From Bacteroidales bacterium (GTDB lineage Bacteria > Bacteroidota > Bacteroidia > Bacteroidales > JAADJA01), in contig JAUVJI010000026.1 in assembly GCA_030596605.1 (NCBI GenBank), forward strand, positions 1-39,520: DNA of 39,520 nt, given 5' to 3'. Position numbers and translations under genes: made by a program. Under the pieces are notes generated by a model. The model had not been told where the DNA came from and did no database searches. It saw only the letters and a list, made by a program, of their open reading frames with translations. This document shows, in pieces, positions 17,966 to 25,438 of the stretch. The first letter of the stretch is position 1. Every line of letters starts with the position of its first letter.

Positions 17966-18004
17966 AAATACCTGTTTCTCTCTGAATGCAGGAAACAGGT
18001 ATTT
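17966..18004 (-). terminator. Intrinsic terminator of the RRM-csp unit
   Basis: A perfect 13-bp stem, aaatacctgtttc (17966-17978) with gaaacaggtattt (17992-18004), has a 13-base loop. On the minus strand a T-rich tract follows directly. It lies 38 bases after the stop of the small cold-shock gene. Confidence 0.88.
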
Positions 18005-18042
18005 AAAAATCTTCAATATTAAAATACTTCAATTAAACTGAT

Positions 18043-18243
18043 TTAATCTACCGCTTCCACATTAATAGCAACAAGGCCCTTATCGCCCTGCTTACTCTCG
18101 AAAACAACCTCCTGATCCGACTGAAGTCCACTAAACGGACTAATCAAGCTAGAGCGGTGAACAAATATATCATCACCGTTTTCTGATATTATAAATCCAA
18201 ACCCTTTGACTTCATCATACCATTTTACTTTTCCTTTCGGCAT
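18043..18243 (-). CDS. CspA-type cold-shock protein
   Basis: The product is 66 residues, the normal size of a single cold-shock domain. RNP1 KGFGFI (about 13-18) and RNP2 DIFVHRSSL (about 25-33) are intact, and the start GKVKWYDEVKGFGFI is typical. It is an RNA chaperone that melts secondary structure at low temperature. The gene starts 2 bases after the RRM gene's stop, so the two are co-transcribed and possibly translationally coupled. Confidence 0.95.
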   Translation of the reverse strand: MPKGKVKWYDEVKGFGFIISENGDDIFVHRSSLISPFSGLQSDQEVVFESKQGDKGLVAINVEAVD

Positions 18244-18245
18244 AA

Positions 18246-18500
18246 TTAATAGTCGTTTCTTCTGGGTCTTGCTTCATTAACAACAATTTCCCTATCCTTT
18301 AAGGTGGTTCCATTAAGCTCCTTAATTGCTTTGTTTCCTTCGTCATCGTTATCCATAGTAATAAAACCAAAGCCTTTACTTCTGCCACTGAATTTATCAG
18401 TAATAATTTTCACAGAACCTACATTTCCATGCTCTTGAAAGACTTTTTCCAAATCGGACTCATCCACTTTGAAATCAAGGTTACCTACATAAATATTCAT
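18246..18500 (-). CDS. RRM-type RNA-binding protein
   Basis: The product is 84 residues, a single RNA recognition motif. RNP2 is NIYVGNL (residues 2-8) and RNP1 is SKGFGFITM (about 41-49); the C-terminus ends in a short basic RPRRN tail. Such small glycine-poor RRM proteins are common in Bacteroidetes and cyanobacteria and are often cold-induced. It is first in a two-gene unit with a CspA protein. The predicted leader is about 110 bases, long for this genome and reminiscent of cold-shock mRNAs. Confidence 0.93.
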   Translation of the reverse strand: MNIYVGNLDFKVDESDLEKVFQEHGNVGSVKIITDKFSGRSKGFGFITMDNDDEGNKAIKELNGTTLKDREIVVNEARPRRNDY

Positions 18501-18615
18501 AATTTTAAAATTTAAATTGTTTAATAATAGGATTTAAAAAGATGAGCAGTGACGAACTAATTGAAAGTGGGGAATTAGTTAATAATTGCGCAAATTTTCA
18601 AATCTGAATTAGCGG

Positions 18616-18623
18616 CAAAGGTA
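18616..18623 (-). promoter_or_regulatory. Candidate -7 element for the RRM-csp unit
   Basis: Read on the minus strand, TACCTTTG (18623 to 18616) fits TAnnTTTG and is followed by CCGC, the same downstream context as the M23 promoter. No -33 TTTG is obvious. The start would fall near 18610, leaving a leader of about 110 bases. Confidence 0.4.
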
Positions 18624-18765
18624 TGATTTTATTTTTAATGGGTTACATTTACTAATTGAACTTACAATATCCCAAATTTTTAAGGGGGGCTGCACATCCA
18701 GATTTCATTTATCGAAGAGGATGAGGACATTTCAGTTGGTTACAAATAATAAATTCAAAAAATAC

Positions 18766-18837
18766 TCATGTTGTTGGAAGAATCTTTATTAATGCTTCGT
18801 GAATCGAAATTAAAGCAAGTTGATCCTTTTTAAGCAT
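18766..18837 (-). pseudogene. Truncated start of a HEPN toxin gene (MNT partner)
   Basis: An ATG at 18837-18835 overlaps the end of the MNT gene (ATGCTTAA arrangement) and opens a 23-codon frame, beginning MLKKDQLALISIHEALIKIL, before TGA at 18768-18766. The overlap and the N-terminal helix pattern are what is expected of the HEPN (DUF86-like) toxin that normally follows an MNT antitoxin. The full protein would be about 110-140 residues. No Rx4-6H catalytic motif appears downstream in any frame I read (down to about 18700). The gene appears to be a decayed remnant. A chance short frame cannot be ruled out. Confidence 0.5.
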
Positions 18838-19129
18838 AAATGGTCTCGTTTAGAATTTCTTTTTTAAAATGAGGTTTAATGTATCGTTCACGGCAAATGT
18901 CAATATTAAGATTGAATTTACTTTTCAGATATTTTTTCAATTCCTGCTTAATTTCAAAAAGATTTTCCGTTCCTTCTTCAAATTCAACAATAATATCAAT
19001 ATCACTACTTTCATTTTCATCGCCTCTGGCAAATGAACCAAAAAGCCCGATCTTAGTTAGATGGTACTTTTTTTTCAGGAAATTCTTATTCCTAATTAAA
19101 TAGTTTAATATTTCAGTTCTGTTTGTCAT
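18830..19129 (-). CDS. MNT-family minimal nucleotidyltransferase (antitoxin type)
   Basis: The product is 99 residues, the full length of the family. The nucleotidyltransferase signature is intact: GSFARGDENESSDIDIIVEF region, with Gly31-Ser32 and metal-binding Asp43 and Asp45. In MntA/HepT type VII toxin-antitoxin pairs such an enzyme adds AMP to the HEPN ribonuclease and silences it. Here the toxin frame that overlaps the end stops after 23 codons, so the antitoxin seems to have lost its toxin, or acts in trans. A candidate -7 element lies directly upstream. Confidence 0.88.
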   Translation of the reverse strand: MTNRTEILNYLIRNKNFLKKKYHLTKIGLFGSFARGDENESSDIDIIVEFEEGTENLFEIKQELKKYLKSKFNLNIDICRERYIKPHFKKEILNETIYA

Positions 19130-19140
19130 TAAATTTTTTT

Positions 19141-19148
19141 CAAAGATA
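19141..19148 (-). promoter_or_regulatory. Candidate -7 element for the MNT gene
   Basis: On the minus strand, TATCTTTG (19148 to 19141) matches TAnnTTTG exactly. It is only 11 bases from the MNT start codon, implying a very short or absent leader. No -33 match was seen. Confidence 0.35.
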
Positions 19149-19187
19149 CATAGAAATCAGAAATACTTTGTCATCGAATAATAACCA

Positions 19188-19251
19188 CTGCTCATCCGGA
19201 TTTGAAATCCGGATGGTATTTTATTTCGGGATATGATATCCCGGAGAGCAG
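19188..19251. repeat. Composite REP-like palindrome overlapping the end of the radical SAM gene
   Basis: Outer arms ctgctc (19188-19193) and gagcag (19246-19251) enclose two inner palindromes. The first is catccggattt (19193-19203) with aaatccggatg (19205-19215). The second is cgggata (19227-19233) with tatcccg (19237-19243). The atccgg and ccgga words beside the outer arms also pair. The element covers the stop and the last ten or so codons of the gene at 19221. The architecture resembles REP/BIME units. Confidence 0.7.
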
Positions 19252-20786
19252 AGGTTCATATCTTTCCAACTTCCTTTATCATTTTCAGCTATTATCTCAA
19301 GGAAACCTTGCTTATTCTTCGCCATTTTATTAATATTCTTATTCACTCCCTCAAGCATCAAAGCCATTGAAATCATTTCAGACATGGCCAATTTTCCTTG
19401 TCTCGCTAAGGCAAAAAAATCATTAAACATTTTCCTTTTATAGGGGTCTTTAGCAAATTTGAAACGCCTAATCAACTGAAACATAGTCTTTAGCTTTAGC
19501 AAGAAAGAAACACCTGCATCTACTCGTTTTTTATTAAACTTTCCATCTTTAAATAAGTTGTAGGTCCGATGATACATTTCTTTAAATGAATATGCTTCTT
19601 GCAGTGTTTCGAGATATCTTGTATAAAGATCGGTTTGTGAAAAATTATTGTAGTGCATCATTGGGAAGATACCACTTGTTAACTCAGTGTTAAAATTGTA
19701 GATACGGCCTTCTTTACTCAATCTGTCATAAAGTTTTGTTCCAAAGGCAGCTGTTAGCATACTAAGCATAAACACAGGAATGTTAGCTTCGTTCACAAAA
19801 TTATGTATATTCTCTAACTCATCAAGTTCATCATTATCAAAACCTACTATAAATGAACCATAAACATAAATACCTGCATTGTGTATTCGTTTAATCTGAT
19901 TTTTATAATTAATCTTTAAGTTCTGTTTTTTATTTGTCTCTTTGATGCTATTGGAATTTAAGGATTCAAATCCAACTAAAACGAATCGGCAACCGGCATC
20001 GTACATTGCTTTTAACAGCTCCGGATCATCGGCCACGTCAATGCTAGACTGGCACAACCAGGTAACATCAAGTCCTTTCATCTTCCTTAGCAATTTAAGA
20101 GCATATTTTTTATTTATAGTCAGGTTATCATCTGCAAAGAAGAAATTCTTAACAGGTAAAGCTTTTATTTCATTTACTACATCATCAATATCCCTGAAGC
20201 GCATTCTCCTACCCAAAAACTCGGTTGCAATGCAAAATTCACAACTAAAAGGGCATCCGCGGCTTGCCTGTACAGTTAATGAAAGAATAGTTGACGTGTC
20301 GATCAAATCCCAACGTGGAAGATGCATTTTCTTAAATTCGGGCTTTTCATAAGAGGTGTATTTATTTTTCAGATTACCCGATTCGAAATCTGATAATACC
20401 TGTTCCCACTGATTCTCAGCTTCGCCAATAACAATTGCATCAGCATGTTCTATGGCCTCATTATAATTAAAACTTGCATAAGGCCCTCCTAAAATTACTT
20501 TACTACCACGTTTTCTGTATTCGTCAGCAATTTCAAAAGCTCGGTTAGCAATAGGGGTTGTAGTGGTTATCCCAACAATATCAGGCGTGTCTTCTATAAA
20601 AACCGATTCAATATCCTCATCGGCGATTTTTATTTTATATTTCTCAGGTGTTAAAGCAGCAATCAGTGGTAATGCAAGTGATGTATTTGTAGCCTTTTTT
20701 CCTAATGATTTTGCAAGTTCTGTTTGAATGGAATAGTGTTTATACTTTTGTGTGGGTTTAATCAACAATAAAAAATACTCTGGCAT
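19221..20786 (-). CDS. B12-binding-domain radical SAM protein (DUF4070-like)
   Basis: The product is 521 residues. The N-terminal Rossmann-like B12-binding domain (about 1-140) has DTPDIVGITTTT and VILGGPYAS but no DxHxxG histidine, so cobalamin would bind base-off without a His ligand, as in many relatives. The radical SAM core follows, with Cys178-x3-Cys182-x2-Cys185 in RGCPFSCEFC. Further conserved segments are FFFADDNLTINKKYALKLL and GFESLNSNSIKETNKKQN. The C-terminal part (about 370-500) matches the DUF4070 type, which includes hopanoid-modifying enzymes such as HpnP and HpnJ. The substrate is unknown. Membrane glycosyltransferase genes just upstream on the same strand suggest a lipid or glycolipid. 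The last residues (LCSPGYHIPK) are encoded by a palindromic element. Confidence 0.82.
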   Translation of the reverse strand: MPEYFLLLIKPTQKYKHYSIQTELAKSLGKKATNTSLALPLIAALTPEKYKIKIADEDIESVFIEDTPDIVGITTTTPIANRAFEIADEYRKRGSKVILGGPYASFNYNEAIEHADAIVIGEAENQWEQVLSDFESGNLKNKYTSYEKPEFKKMHLPRWDLIDTSTILSLTVQASRGCPFSCEFCIATEFLGRRMRFRDIDDVVNEIKALPVKNFFFADDNLTINKKYALKLLRKMKGLDVTWLCQSSIDVADDPELLKAMYDAGCRFVLVGFESLNSNSIKETNKKQNLKINYKNQIKRIHNAGIYVYGSFIVGFDNDELDELENIHNFVNEANIPVFMLSMLTAAFGTKLYDRLSKEGRIYNFNTELTSGIFPMMHYNNFSQTDLYTRYLETLQEAYSFKEMYHRTYNLFKDGKFNKKRVDAGVSFLLKLKTMFQLIRRFKFAKDPYKRKMFNDFFALARQGKLAMSEMISMALMLEGVNKNINKMAKNKQGFLEIIAENDKGSWKDMNLCSPGYHIPK

Positions 20787-20890
20787 AATATTGTTATGTT
20801 ATATAATCGTAGTATTGTTAAACTCATTATTTTAAAATTCCAATAATGCGTTTGTTATACTTAATTTTTTAGTTCATAACCTTCATTGTT

Positions 20891-22972
20891 TTAATTTGGG
20901 CTACAATACCTCAAACTCAAATCATCAATATGCTCTGCTTTATCACCAGGATATTGATAGTAACAATGGATAGTAGCGTCCGCAGGTAATTGTCCAACTT
21001 CAGCACTTACACGCATAATCTCCCATTTGTCACTAATACGGGTAAGGTATTTTCCTTTAGCGAGAATTATATTTGAAGTATCCGGAGAATTAATTTCTAT
21101 ATAAAGGTTTCCTTTTGGGTTTAGGCTTGATCCCCTTCTTTTAACGGTTAATTCTATGTAATCCCCTTCCTGTAATTCCTGAACTACAAAAGCAGGACTC
21201 CTGGGATTACTCTTATTCAATTTCAGGGAATTTAATCCATTGCAAATTTCTTCCTCAGTAAGTGAGAATGATCCGGTCAGGGCAAACTGCTCATCATCTG
21301 TATAAACCTGGTTATTGATAACTTTTTCAAAACCGCAATTACTGTTCACTTTTGTATTCCAGGTATCATTGTGCTTGAACCGTATAACAAACTCCTTTTT
21401 TACGCTATTGGTAAAAACCGTGTCCTGCAGCAACTCTACTTCATAATGAGTTGCACAACTGTCAATATAGTTACACAATACATGGGCATACCGTCCCGGA
21501 GTTGAAAGCACATAGATACTTTTGCCGCTCTTAAAGATAGATTCATTATCTGCAGGCAACATCCTGAAAAAAGAGACAGGCTTGGTTTTTCCTTCCCAGG
21601 TTATAATATGCGGGTAATACTTTTCAAAATCGTTATAGTAAAAATTGTGGTGGTTCACATAGCTCATTCCATACACCAGCCCGTTGGTTACCATTGGGCC
21701 TGACATCCAGGTGGGTTCAATAAAGAAATAGTCACTCGTAGGAACATGATATTTGATATAATTTGCTGTTATAAAGTTTTGATGGTTTTTGATCTTGTTA
21801 CCGGCATAAACCGTGTACAACTTAGAGACAGGTAATATTACCATCACAATCAGCAGTAAACCAAAAATAAGGTTCAAATACCTGAACTTAAAAATATCGC
21901 GGCTTATCTTTAGTATTACCAGAAAAGCAAAAGCTGAAAGGCTTACGAGGGGTATCACATAATAATTTTTATAATGCTTGGCGATCATTAAAGCACCTAT
22001 AGATGATGCCAATATTATTGCGATGAGAATAACAAACTCCTTTTTGTGTGTTTTTCTTATATTTCTTTTTATAACCATATAACACACAAGCACCACTGCG
22101 ATGATAAGAATAATAGAAAACGGAACGTTTTGCTGAAATATATCAAATAAATTCATCCAATATGTTTGCATATTAAAAACCTGTTCCGACCCTCCACCAT
22201 ATAAGCCATCATGTGTAAAAATTCCAACAATAAAATTTCTGAAATGTGAAAACTTATCTAATATTGGCAAAAAGGATATAAAACAAGATATAATAAAAGT
22301 ACCTATATAAATAAGCTTTTCTTTAAAGCTACTCACTATAATAAATGGTAGAATAAGAATCGGTAAGAAGTGAAATTTAGTTACAAAACCAATCCCCATT
22401 AAAATGCCCGAATGAAAGGCAAACTTTTTACCATTATAATCTTTCTGATACAAATACTTCAAACATAATCCAATAAAAATCAGCACATATATAAAAAGCA
22501 TCCGATCAGGAATATATCTTCGGGGAAGATCAATCAGAATTAAATTGATAAAAACTGTTGATTGTAATAAAATAGCTGCCAATATATTTAAATTATATTT
22601 TAGCGCCATTCTACCGTACCAAAAAAGGATTAGTGAGGTAATTAAAGCGAGGATAAAAGATGAACCTGTTAAGTACATCTCAGGGCGTAAAATTACATCT
22701 TCGACAATAGTACCCTGGCCAAAAATCCAATAAATAATTCGAATAAAAATACCGGTGAAAATATGGAACGGAGTACCCGGATGTTCAACAAGTCCAATTC
22801 TGCTAAAATCAAGCCGGGCACAATTTAATCCATTCATCAAATAGGGAAATTCAGGATCTATTCGGGTTAAATAAAAGGGGCCATTAATGTGCAACAAAAA
22901 TATACTCCACAATATGTAAACTAAAGGAATAATGTAAATAAAACCTTTATTATTCTGGAAATTAATGTTCAT
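20891..22972 (-). CDS. ArnT/PMT-like (GT39-type) membrane glycosyltransferase
   Basis: The product is 693 residues. About 10-11 hydrophobic helices occupy the first 410 residues. An acidic pair in the first periplasmic loop (LTRIDPEFPYLMNG, about residues 36-49) is where GT-C enzymes place their catalytic aspartate. From about 410 the protein is soluble, with beta-rich sequence toward the end (about 540-690), plausibly a periplasmic carbohydrate-binding-like domain. It would transfer a sugar from a polyprenyl phosphate donor to an envelope acceptor. The gene starts 11 bases after the methyltransferase-GT2 fusion gene, which could make such a donor. The acceptor is unknown. Confidence 0.7.
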   Translation of the reverse strand: MNINFQNNKGFIYIIPLVYILWSIFLLHINGPFYLTRIDPEFPYLMNGLNCARLDFSRIGLVEHPGTPFHIFTGIFIRIIYWIFGQGTIVEDVILRPEMYLTGSSFILALITSLILFWYGRMALKYNLNILAAILLQSTVFINLILIDLPRRYIPDRMLFIYVLIFIGLCLKYLYQKDYNGKKFAFHSGILMGIGFVTKFHFLPILILPFIIVSSFKEKLIYIGTFIISCFISFLPILDKFSHFRNFIVGIFTHDGLYGGGSEQVFNMQTYWMNLFDIFQQNVPFSIILIIAVVLVCYMVIKRNIRKTHKKEFVILIAIILASSIGALMIAKHYKNYYVIPLVSLSAFAFLVILKISRDIFKFRYLNLIFGLLLIVMVILPVSKLYTVYAGNKIKNHQNFITANYIKYHVPTSDYFFIEPTWMSGPMVTNGLVYGMSYVNHHNFYYNDFEKYYPHIITWEGKTKPVSFFRMLPADNESIFKSGKSIYVLSTPGRYAHVLCNYIDSCATHYEVELLQDTVFTNSVKKEFVIRFKHNDTWNTKVNSNCGFEKVINNQVYTDDEQFALTGSFSLTEEEICNGLNSLKLNKSNPRSPAFVVQELQEGDYIELTVKRRGSSLNPKGNLYIEINSPDTSNIILAKGKYLTRISDKWEIMRVSAEVGQLPADATIHCYYQYPGDKAEHIDDLSLRYCSPN

Positions 22973-22983
22973 ATCACAAATAG

Positions 22984-24393
22984 TTATGCTTTAAATTTTA
23001 TTTTTCGTGCTGCAAATAAACTCATTCTTATCAGTAACAAACCATGCCTGAACCTGCTGATCTGGGTAGAACCATACTCCCGGTCGCGATAACGTACAAT
23101 CACTTCGGAAATTTTGAGGTTCAGTTTTGCAGCGCCGAACAACAGGTCAAAATCACCAAAAGGGTCAAAATCACCAAAATATTTCCGGTTTGCCTTGATC
23201 AGTTCATAGTCCTTTTTAAATAAGACCTTGGTACCGCACAATGTATCTTTTATCCGCTGACCCAACAAATATGAAAAAAACCATCCGAAAAACTTATTTC
23301 CAAGGTAATTCAGAAAACGCATGGCCTGTTTGTCCATGGGATACACCAGCCTGCAACCGTTGATGAATTCACCATGATTATGCGATAGTGCATAATAAAA
23401 CTTATGCATGTCCTCCGGTGGTGTTGTAAGATCAGCATCAAGGATCATTAAAATGTCAGAGGTGGCAGCATCAAAAGCTTCCCTCACTGCATTCCCCTTT
23501 CCTTTTCCACTCTGTTTCATCACTTTTATATCCTTGTCGGGATAGGCTTTCTGCACCATCAGCATCTCCTCATAAGTGTTATCCTGCGAATTTCCCTCGA
23601 TAAAAATAAACTCCTGGTGCAATCCAAAGACCGGCGTTTTTTTTATGGCATTTTCTATATTTCCCTTTTCGTTTCGGGCAGGTACTACAATTGAAACAGA
23701 ATAATCCTTTTCTGCCTGAATTCTTTGCCTTGCCGAAATGAAATTGACCAGATTTAAACGGTTAATTCCCGGGAGATTTGCAAGGAACACATTAAAGATA
23801 AAGTTGATGAGGGGAATATATTTTGGGAATAATAGCTTTCGCTCAACCTTGATGATCTCAAAGTCTTCCAGTTCCAATAAGTTCTCGATATCTTTAATCG
23901 ACAGCCAGCTTTGTAAGGGCAGTTTGGCTTTGATCCCGATAAATTCGCTAAATTTCAATGTTTGCTCCCACATATAGTTGTATGCTGAAATAACAACCTT
24001 AGTCCGGGGTGTGACAAAATTCCTCAAATTATGTAGAACAGCCTGGATATCCCAAAGGGAACTAAGCAAATCGGAGATGATCACATAATCAAATGTTGTA
24101 TCTGTTGAGAAATCAGTTACATCGGCATGCACAAATTGAAGGCTTGGGTGCTTTTGCCTCGCAATTTCAAGCATCTTTTCTGAAAAGTCTACCCCAACTC
24201 CTAATGCGGGTTTAACCGAATTCAAGAGATCGCCGGTACCGCATCCCAGCTCAATTACTTTCGCACCTTCAGGGATGATGAATGAAAAATGCTTTTCAAG
24301 GATTTTATGATAAAAACGATTTCTTTTTTTCCATTTATCACGATTCGAAGCGAGGTTATCAAAATAGTTGTGTAAAATATCTTTACCGGTCAT
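22984..24393 (-). CDS. Fusion of SAM methyltransferase and family 2 (DPM1-like) glycosyltransferase
   Basis: The product is 469 residues and has two domains. Residues 1-190 form a class I SAM methyltransferase with motif I VIELGCGTGDLL (about 46-57) and the acidic VGVDFSEKMLEIA. Residues 231-469 form a GT2 transferase with SIVVPARNEKGNI, the donor-binding DADLTTPP (Asp319-Asp321), an insertion typical of dolichol/polyprenyl-phosphate mannose synthases and the YRDREYGSTQISRFRHG end. There is no stop between domains and both core motifs are intact. The GT2 half probably makes a polyprenyl-phosphate sugar for the GT39-like enzyme encoded 11 bases downstream. The methyltransferase target is not known. 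A near-consensus -7 element (24418-24425, one mismatch) lies upstream. Confidence 0.85.
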   Translation of the reverse strand: MTGKDILHNYFDNLASNRDKWKKRNRFYHKILEKHFSFIIPEGAKVIELGCGTGDLLNSVKPALGVGVDFSEKMLEIARQKHPSLQFVHADVTDFSTDTTFDYVIISDLLSSLWDIQAVLHNLRNFVTPRTKVVISAYNYMWEQTLKFSEFIGIKAKLPLQSWLSIKDIENLLELEDFEIIKVERKLLFPKYIPLINFIFNVFLANLPGINRLNLVNFISARQRIQAEKDYSVSIVVPARNEKGNIENAIKKTPVFGLHQEFIFIEGNSQDNTYEEMLMVQKAYPDKDIKVMKQSGKGKGNAVREAFDAATSDILMILDADLTTPPEDMHKFYYALSHNHGEFINGCRLVYPMDKQAMRFLNYLGNKFFGWFFSYLLGQRIKDTLCGTKVLFKKDYELIKANRKYFGDFDPFGDFDLLFGAAKLNLKISEVIVRYRDREYGSTQISRFRHGLLLIRMSLFAARKIKFKA

Positions 24394-24417
24394 GTATCTG
24401 TCACGATTAATAAGCGG

Positions 24418-24425
24418 CGAAATTA
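24418..24425 (-). promoter_or_regulatory. Near-consensus -7 element for the glycosyltransferase unit
   Basis: On the minus strand, TAATTTCG (24425 to 24418) differs from TAnnTTTG at one base and is followed by CCGC, as at the M23 and RRM promoters. It lies 25 bases before the start codon of the fusion gene. Confidence 0.3.
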
Positions 24426-24510
24426 ATAATTTTTAATGTGCTTAGTTAATTTTTCAACATCCTTTGATTTAAAAACTATTTTTGTATTCAATTAAATTTA
24501 TTCTATAATT

Positions 24511-25347
24511 ATGTTTTTAAATATTAAAATAACCCGAATTAAGCTATTCATTGCAAAAGTTCTATATTTAATCACGAAGTTATTTTACAAAAATGACATT
24601 CAAATAATTATTAGAAATGGTATTAAATTCGAGGTTGATTTGCGGGAAGGAATTGATTTACATCTTTTTATTTTTGGTAGTTTCCAAAAACATGTTTATG
24701 AAAATAAATATATTAAATTGCAAGAAAATAATGTAGTTTTCGATGTAGGTGCGAATTTTGGATTAATGACTTTATTATTTACTTCAAAAGTCAAGGATGG
24801 TCATGTTCATTCATTTGAGCCAACTGATTACGCACTTAAAAAATTTCACAGAAACATTGAACTTAATCCTGATCTAAAATCTAAAATAACTATTAATCAC
24901 ATGTTTGTATCATCTTCCAGTAAAAAATCTGCAAATATTGATGCCTATAGCAGTTGGCCGGTCACAGGTTCACAAAACAAACATAAAATACATGGTGGAG
25001 TTTTACAGGAAACATTAAATATTCCATCCATAACAATTGATGATTATTGCGAACAAAATCAAATTAATAAACTGGATTTTATTAAAATTGATACTGATGG
25101 ACATGAACTGGATGTTTTAAATGGAGCTAAAGAATCCATTCATAACTTCAAACCTCAAATAATATTTGAATTAGGTATATATGTAATGGATGAAAGAGGA
25201 ATTAATTTTGAGGAGTATTCAGATTTTTTTGAAAATGTTAATTATAAATTACTGACAATTAAAGGCAAAGAGATAACATTAGCCAATTACAAGAAACATG
25301 TCCATCAATATGGAACCATTGATATAATTGCAATTCCAAATGATTAA
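24511..25347 (+). CDS. FkbM-family SAM methyltransferase
   Basis: The product is 278 residues. The FkbM domain starts at VVFDVGANFGLMTLLF (about residue 74), continues with VHSFEPTDYALKKFHRNIEL and has the characteristic SITIDDYCEQNQINKLDFIKIDTDGHELDVLNGA with FELG near the end. These enzymes O-methylate sugars or polyketides, and in gut and environmental Bacteroidetes they often sit in surface polysaccharide loci. The gene is visibly more AT-rich than folC and alaS, which may mean recent acquisition. It is divergent from the fusion gene and convergent with folC. A glycan modification role is likely, but the acceptor is unknown. Confidence 0.88.
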   Translation: MFLNIKITRIKLFIAKVLYLITKLFYKNDIQIIIRNGIKFEVDLREGIDLHLFIFGSFQKHVYENKYIKLQENNVVFDVGANFGLMTLLFTSKVKDGHVHSFEPTDYALKKFHRNIELNPDLKSKITINHMFVSSSSKKSANIDAYSSWPVTGSQNKHKIHGGVLQETLNIPSITIDDYCEQNQINKLDFIKIDTDGHELDVLNGAKESIHNFKPQIIFELGIYVMDERGINFEEYSDFFENVNYKLLTIKGKEITLANYKKHVHQYGTIDIIAIPND

Positions 25348-25438
25348 ACATTATGATGGTATAGAGTAGAATGATACTAATCGTAGAATTACAAAAGTTT
25401 TAAGTCTTTATAATTTCCTCCTTCCAATTAATTAAAAA

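Noticed and set aside
18501-18829. Intact HEPN toxin gene
   Set aside because: The only overlapping frame ends after 23 codons and no Rx4-6H motif was found in any frame.
18689-19207. Direct repeats flanking the MNT locus as an insertion footprint
   Set aside because: Only a short catcc-gattt word is shared, with mismatches; too little to call.
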